Source: Prevotella sp. CAG:1031
Lineage (GTDB): Bacteria > Bacteroidota > Bacteroidia > Bacteroidales > Muribaculaceae
Reading direction: 5' to 3'
Assembly (NCBI GenBank): GCA_000431215.1
Contig: HF985606.1
Span: forward strand, 25,173 to 34,004
DNA: 8,832 bases
Part shown: positions 7,208 to 8,832 of the stretch, one piece after another
Position numbering within the stretch: the stretch's first letter is position 1
Layout: every line of letters begins with the position of its first letter
The notes under the pieces: model-generated
The model's input: only the letters and a program-made list of their open reading frames with translations
Databases searched by the model: none
Told to the model about the DNA's origin: nothing
Translations under genes and position numbers: made by a program

Positions 7208-7316
7208 TGTTGTGGGCGATGAAATAATTAATTGTCAGAACTACAGCGCATTGAATAATCTGATGTTGAGCTTAATTGCTCCATTGCATAAGCTTTAGTG
7301 GCATATTTATCGCCGA
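7208..7316. other. AT-rich stretch after the regulator gene, no clear terminator
   Basis: I see no gene here. The only stem is weak (AGCTTA 7269-7274 with TAAGCT 7289-7294) and has no T-run behind it, so the end of the regulator transcript is not defined. Read-through toward 7639-7676 is possible. Confidence 0.4.
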
Positions 7317-7347
7317 TTTGCCTCCAAACTCTACAAATCTACCTTTG
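7317..7347 (+). promoter_or_regulatory. Orphan plus-strand promoter candidate
   Basis: TTTG (7317-7320), a 19-base spacer and TACCTTTG (7340-7347) match the Bacteroidota consensus in both boxes and in spacing. No credible protein gene follows; the next clear signal is the terminator at 7639-7676, about 300 bases downstream. Confidence 0.5.
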
Positions 7348-7476
7348 ATAGCGGTTTATAATTTTATGTTCTATTAATACGTGTAAATAGTTATATTCCA
7401 GCACTATGCTTCTTAATACTTTTAGATGGAGTTTTGATAACGGTTTGGAGCGTTAGGAATGGCGATACAACAACGC

Positions 7477-7484
7477 TAACTTTG
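7477..7484 (+). promoter_or_regulatory. Second orphan plus-strand -7 box
   Basis: TAACTTTG is an exact -7 match, the same octamer as before purC, set in CGCTAACTTTGC (the purC context is also GCTAACTTTGC). The -33 candidate at a 20-base spacing is TTAG (7453-7456), which is poor. A transcript from about 7491 would reach the terminator at 7676 after roughly 185 bases. Confidence 0.45.
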
Positions 7485-7490
7485 CATTGT

Positions 7491-7676
7491 GTAAAATTAG
7501 TTATCAGTTAAAGGAATTATTTAGAACGGTAAAAAAAGACTTATTCTTTAGAGATTTTCGGTCACAATGACTTGTGGCTAATCGAAAAAAGTGTGAAGAA
7601 AATCGTGTTTAATGCTAACTGACTTGCCTAAAAAGGTAAATAAGAGAGCCGCGTCGGGAGATGCGGCTCTCTTATT
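7491..7676 (+). ncRNA. Possible small RNA between an orphan promoter and a terminator
   Basis: This segment lies between a TAACTTTG box (7477-7484) and a 14-bp terminator stem (7639-7676). It contains only very short reading frames, such as ATG at 7588 with a stop four codons later. The reading frame starting at 7612 crosses the terminator hairpin and is not believable. The call rests only on the promoter and terminator signals; the sequence matches no RNA family I recognise. Confidence 0.25.
7639..7676. terminator. Bidirectional hairpin terminator
   Basis: AATAAGAGAGCCGC (7639-7652) pairs perfectly with 7663-7676 around a 10-base loop. The outer half of the stem is A/G on one side and T/C-rich (CTCTCTTATT) on the other, so each strand has a U-rich 3' arm. 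On the minus strand the stem is followed by TACCTTTTTAGG. It sits where rightward transcripts from 7317/7477 and leftward transcripts from about 8088 would meet. Confidence 0.75.
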
Positions 7677-7808
7677 GCAGACCGTAAATACCGGTGGTTG
7701 CAGAACTTCGGTTTTGTACGATTTTCCGCCCCTGAATCTGGCCGCGTGCCTTCGGCTACAGTACCTGACATTTTTGCAGAGTAACCACATCAAACAGCCT
7801 ATTCGCGA

Positions 7809-8054
7809 CAAGCGCCGTGAAGCGCGATATTTCTACAATCCACCGCGATAGCCGTGGGCCTGAGAACGAGCGAGATAAGCGTGCAAGCCGCGGTAGCGTG
7901 CGCAGTCACGCAAACGGCGATAGCCAAGGCCCGCGACCTGTGCTGTCGCGTTTCGCGGCGGCGCACATTGCCGTGGCTTGCCGCGAATTTGTGGGGGGAG
8001 CGGTGGTTGCCGCCAGCTATCGCAGTTGTAGAGATTTCGCGCGTCCCGCGCTTG
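7809..8054. repeat. GC-rich element with imperfect terminal inverted repeats (246 bp)
   Basis: The ends are inverted copies in three blocks: CAAGCGC 7809-7815 with 8048-8054 (exact); GCGCGATATTTCTACAA 7822-7838 with 8026-8042 (15 of 17); GCGATAGC 7845-7852 with 8016-8023 (exact). GCGATAGCC recurs internally at 7917-7925. Inside are further stems: CGCGAC 7932-7937 with 7945-7950, GCGTG 7896-7900 with 7907-7911, and GCAAGCC 7883-7889 with 7975-7981. It is visibly richer in GC than 7208-7640 beside it. No clear target-site duplication is seen. It could be a non-autonomous mobile repeat, a REP-like cluster or the core of a structured RNA. Confidence 0.6.
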
Positions 8055-8094
8055 CTATAGAATCAGAAATGATCTGCTGTTTTCCATTGTAATG

Positions 8095-8125
8095 CAAAGT
8101 TAGCTGATTTATCGGGCAAAGACAA
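8095..8125 (-). promoter_or_regulatory. Orphan minus-strand promoter candidate after nrdJ
   Basis: On the minus strand TTG (8125-8123) is followed after 20 bases by TAACTTTG (8102-8095), again in the context GCTAACTTTGC. It lies just past the nrdJ terminator hairpin and points away from nrdJ toward the inverted-repeat element. The only early start codon gives a 10-residue peptide. Confidence 0.5.
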
Positions 8126-8156
8126 GCGCCGCAGGCCCTTTGCGAGTCCGCGACGC
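8126..8156 (-). terminator. Probable terminator of nrdJ
   Basis: On the minus strand GCGTCGCGG (8156-8148) pairs with CTGCGGCGC (8134-8126) over 9 positions, two of them G-U pairs that exist only in the minus-strand RNA, and TTGTCTTTG follows. It begins 24 bases after the nrdJ stop codon. Confidence 0.6.
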
Positions 8157-8179
8157 CCCAATTATGCCGTTGATTTATC

Positions 8180-8832
8180 TTACCCGCATTTGGATGTGCC
8201 GCACGAGGTGCAGATCAGGCATCCTTCCTGATAGATCAGTGTCTCCTGACCGCAGTTCGGGCAGCGCTGTCCGATTGCATTTGTCCCGTTGGGAAGATAT
8301 TTCTTAAGCGCGCGCTCGACGCCCATTTTCCATGTGTTGATCGACTTGTTGTCGAGTTCAAGGCCTCCGACGAGCTTAAGAACCTGATCGATAGGCATTC
8401 CGTAGCGAAGTACGCCCGAAATGAGCTTGGCGTAGTTCCAGTATTCGGGATTGAATTTCTCCGACAGGCCTTCGATGGTTGTCTTATATCCTCGCTTGTT
8501 GATGAACTGGAAGTCGTAGCGCTTGGTGCCGTCGGGGGCTATAGCCTTGATTATCTTGCCTTTGTTGACAGATTTAGGACAGAAGATGCCGTCGTCGTCG
8601 TCGGCAAGACCGGTGAAGATCTCATATGGCTTGCCGTCGATAAGTCCGACGAATGCAATCCACTTTTCTTTGTTGTTCTGGAATCTGACAACATCAGCTT
8701 CAAGCTCGATGGGGCGTTTGATGACGTGGGGCTGGAGGGAGTTGTCGGGCAGGGCAGGTTTCTCTTTCTTTTCGAGAGCCACGAGGACGCCGCTGCGGCA
8801 GCCGTCGCGATATACGGTGCATCCCTTGCAGC
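8180..8832 (-). CDS. nrdJ: Adenosylcobalamin-dependent (class II) ribonucleotide reductase, C-terminal part
   Basis: The gene enters from the right edge; 216 C-terminal residues are visible, ending with TAA at 8182-8180. The first visible residues, CKGCTVYRDGCRSGVLV, are characteristic of the end of the NrdJ catalytic barrel. A GTG at 8782-8780 is the Val inside this motif and not a start. A TSCPD-like domain follows (ELEADVVRFQNNKEKWIAFVGLIDGKPYEIFTG through FINKRGYKTTIEGL). The protein ends with a cysteine-rich tail: CPNC (190-193 of the visible part), CLICTSC (204-210) and a penultimate Cys (SKCG). In class II enzymes such tails include a zinc-ribbon-like part and are thought to pass electrons to the active-site disulfide. 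The enzyme reduces ribonucleotides to deoxyribonucleotides without oxygen, using B12. Its promoter, and any cobalamin riboswitch, lie outside the window. Confidence 0.92.
   Translation of the reverse strand, partial: CKGCTVYRDGCRSGVLVALEKKEKPALPDNSLQPHVIKRPIELEADVVRFQNNKEKWIAFVGLIDGKPYEIFTGLADDDDGIFCPKSVNKGKIIKAIAPDGTKRYDFQFINKRGYKTTIEGLSEKFNPEYWNYAKLISGVLRYGMPIDQVLKLVGGLELDNKSINTWKMGVERALKKYLPNGTNAIGQRCPNCGQETLIYQEGCLICTSCGTSKCG

Larger units (their letters stand above)
7639..8088 (-). ncRNA. Possible ~450-base structured RNA, minus strand
   Basis: A minus-strand promoter candidate (8095-8126) and the terminator at 7639-7676 bracket this segment, which has no convincing protein gene on either strand. 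It contains the GC-rich inverted-repeat element 7809-8054, whose ends would form a helix of about 30 base pairs with internal loops. Bases 7677-7808 on their own show no gene, only a copy of CGGTGGTTGC (7692-7701) that recurs exactly at 8001-8010. I looked for tmRNA, SRP RNA and RNase P signatures (such as GAGGAAAGTCC) and saw none. The element could instead be a DNA repeat read by chance. Confidence 0.3.

Noticed and set aside
7406..7456. 16-residue plus-strand frame (MLLNTFRWSFDNGLER)
   Set aside because: Very short, overlaps the second direct repeat, and has nothing to support translation.
7578..7851. Open frames on both strands crossing 7639-7676
   Set aside because: Each must read through a strong terminator hairpin within or soon after its start; the peptides are unrecognisable.
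7821..8092. Plus-strand open frames across the GC-rich element (including a GTG start at 7854 and an ATG start at 7817)
   Set aside because: The coding potential follows from palindromic GC-rich repeats (each GCGATAGCC reads as AIA). There is no plus-strand promoter or leader nearby and no recognisable protein family.
1..8832. CRISPR array, tRNA, rRNA, tmRNA, RNase P RNA, transposase or integrase gene
   Set aside because: I looked for regularly spaced repeats, cloverleaf-like stretches, family-specific RNA motifs and recombinase motifs and saw none.

Overview
The window looks like chromosomal DNA from a gut-type Bacteroidota, most likely order Bacteroidales. A Muribaculaceae-like relative is a guess from gene style, not a demonstrated placement. 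Support for the phylum: promoters of the Bacteroidota type (TTTG, about 20 bases, TAnnTTTG), no Shine-Dalgarno sequences but A-rich leaders, an exported CotH protein with a C-terminal sorting-like domain, and a DUF6377-type regulator.

Layout from left to right. (1) The 3' part of a GH31 glycosidase gene runs into a strong hairpin terminator. (2) purC and ubiE form a two-gene unit joined by a TAATG overlap; it encodes a purine-synthesis enzyme and the last methylation step of menaquinone synthesis. (3) A shared hairpin terminator separates ubiE from a convergent gene for a secreted discoidin-CotH protein. (4) A 593-base divergent spacer holds a cluster of hairpins, a likely cotH promoter and a near-consensus promoter preceded by a tandem decamer. 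(5) A gene for a membrane-anchored DUF6377-type putative regulator reads rightward. (6) About 970 bases without a convincing protein gene hold three promoter-like sites, a strong two-way hairpin terminator and a GC-rich 246-base element with imperfect terminal inverted repeats. (7) The 3' end of a B12-dependent ribonucleotide reductase gene (nrdJ) enters from the right edge on the minus strand.

The protein genes do not form one pathway. purC, ubiE and nrdJ are housekeeping; GH31, CotH and the DUF6377 protein fit a carbohydrate-using, surface-active gut lifestyle. The least explained part is 7208-8179. There, promoter-like sites on both strands point at one terminator (7639-7676), and the minus-strand unit would contain the inverted-repeat element. 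This could be one or two unannotated structured RNAs, or a short non-autonomous repeat. The second unexplained part is the hairpin cluster at 5155-5364.
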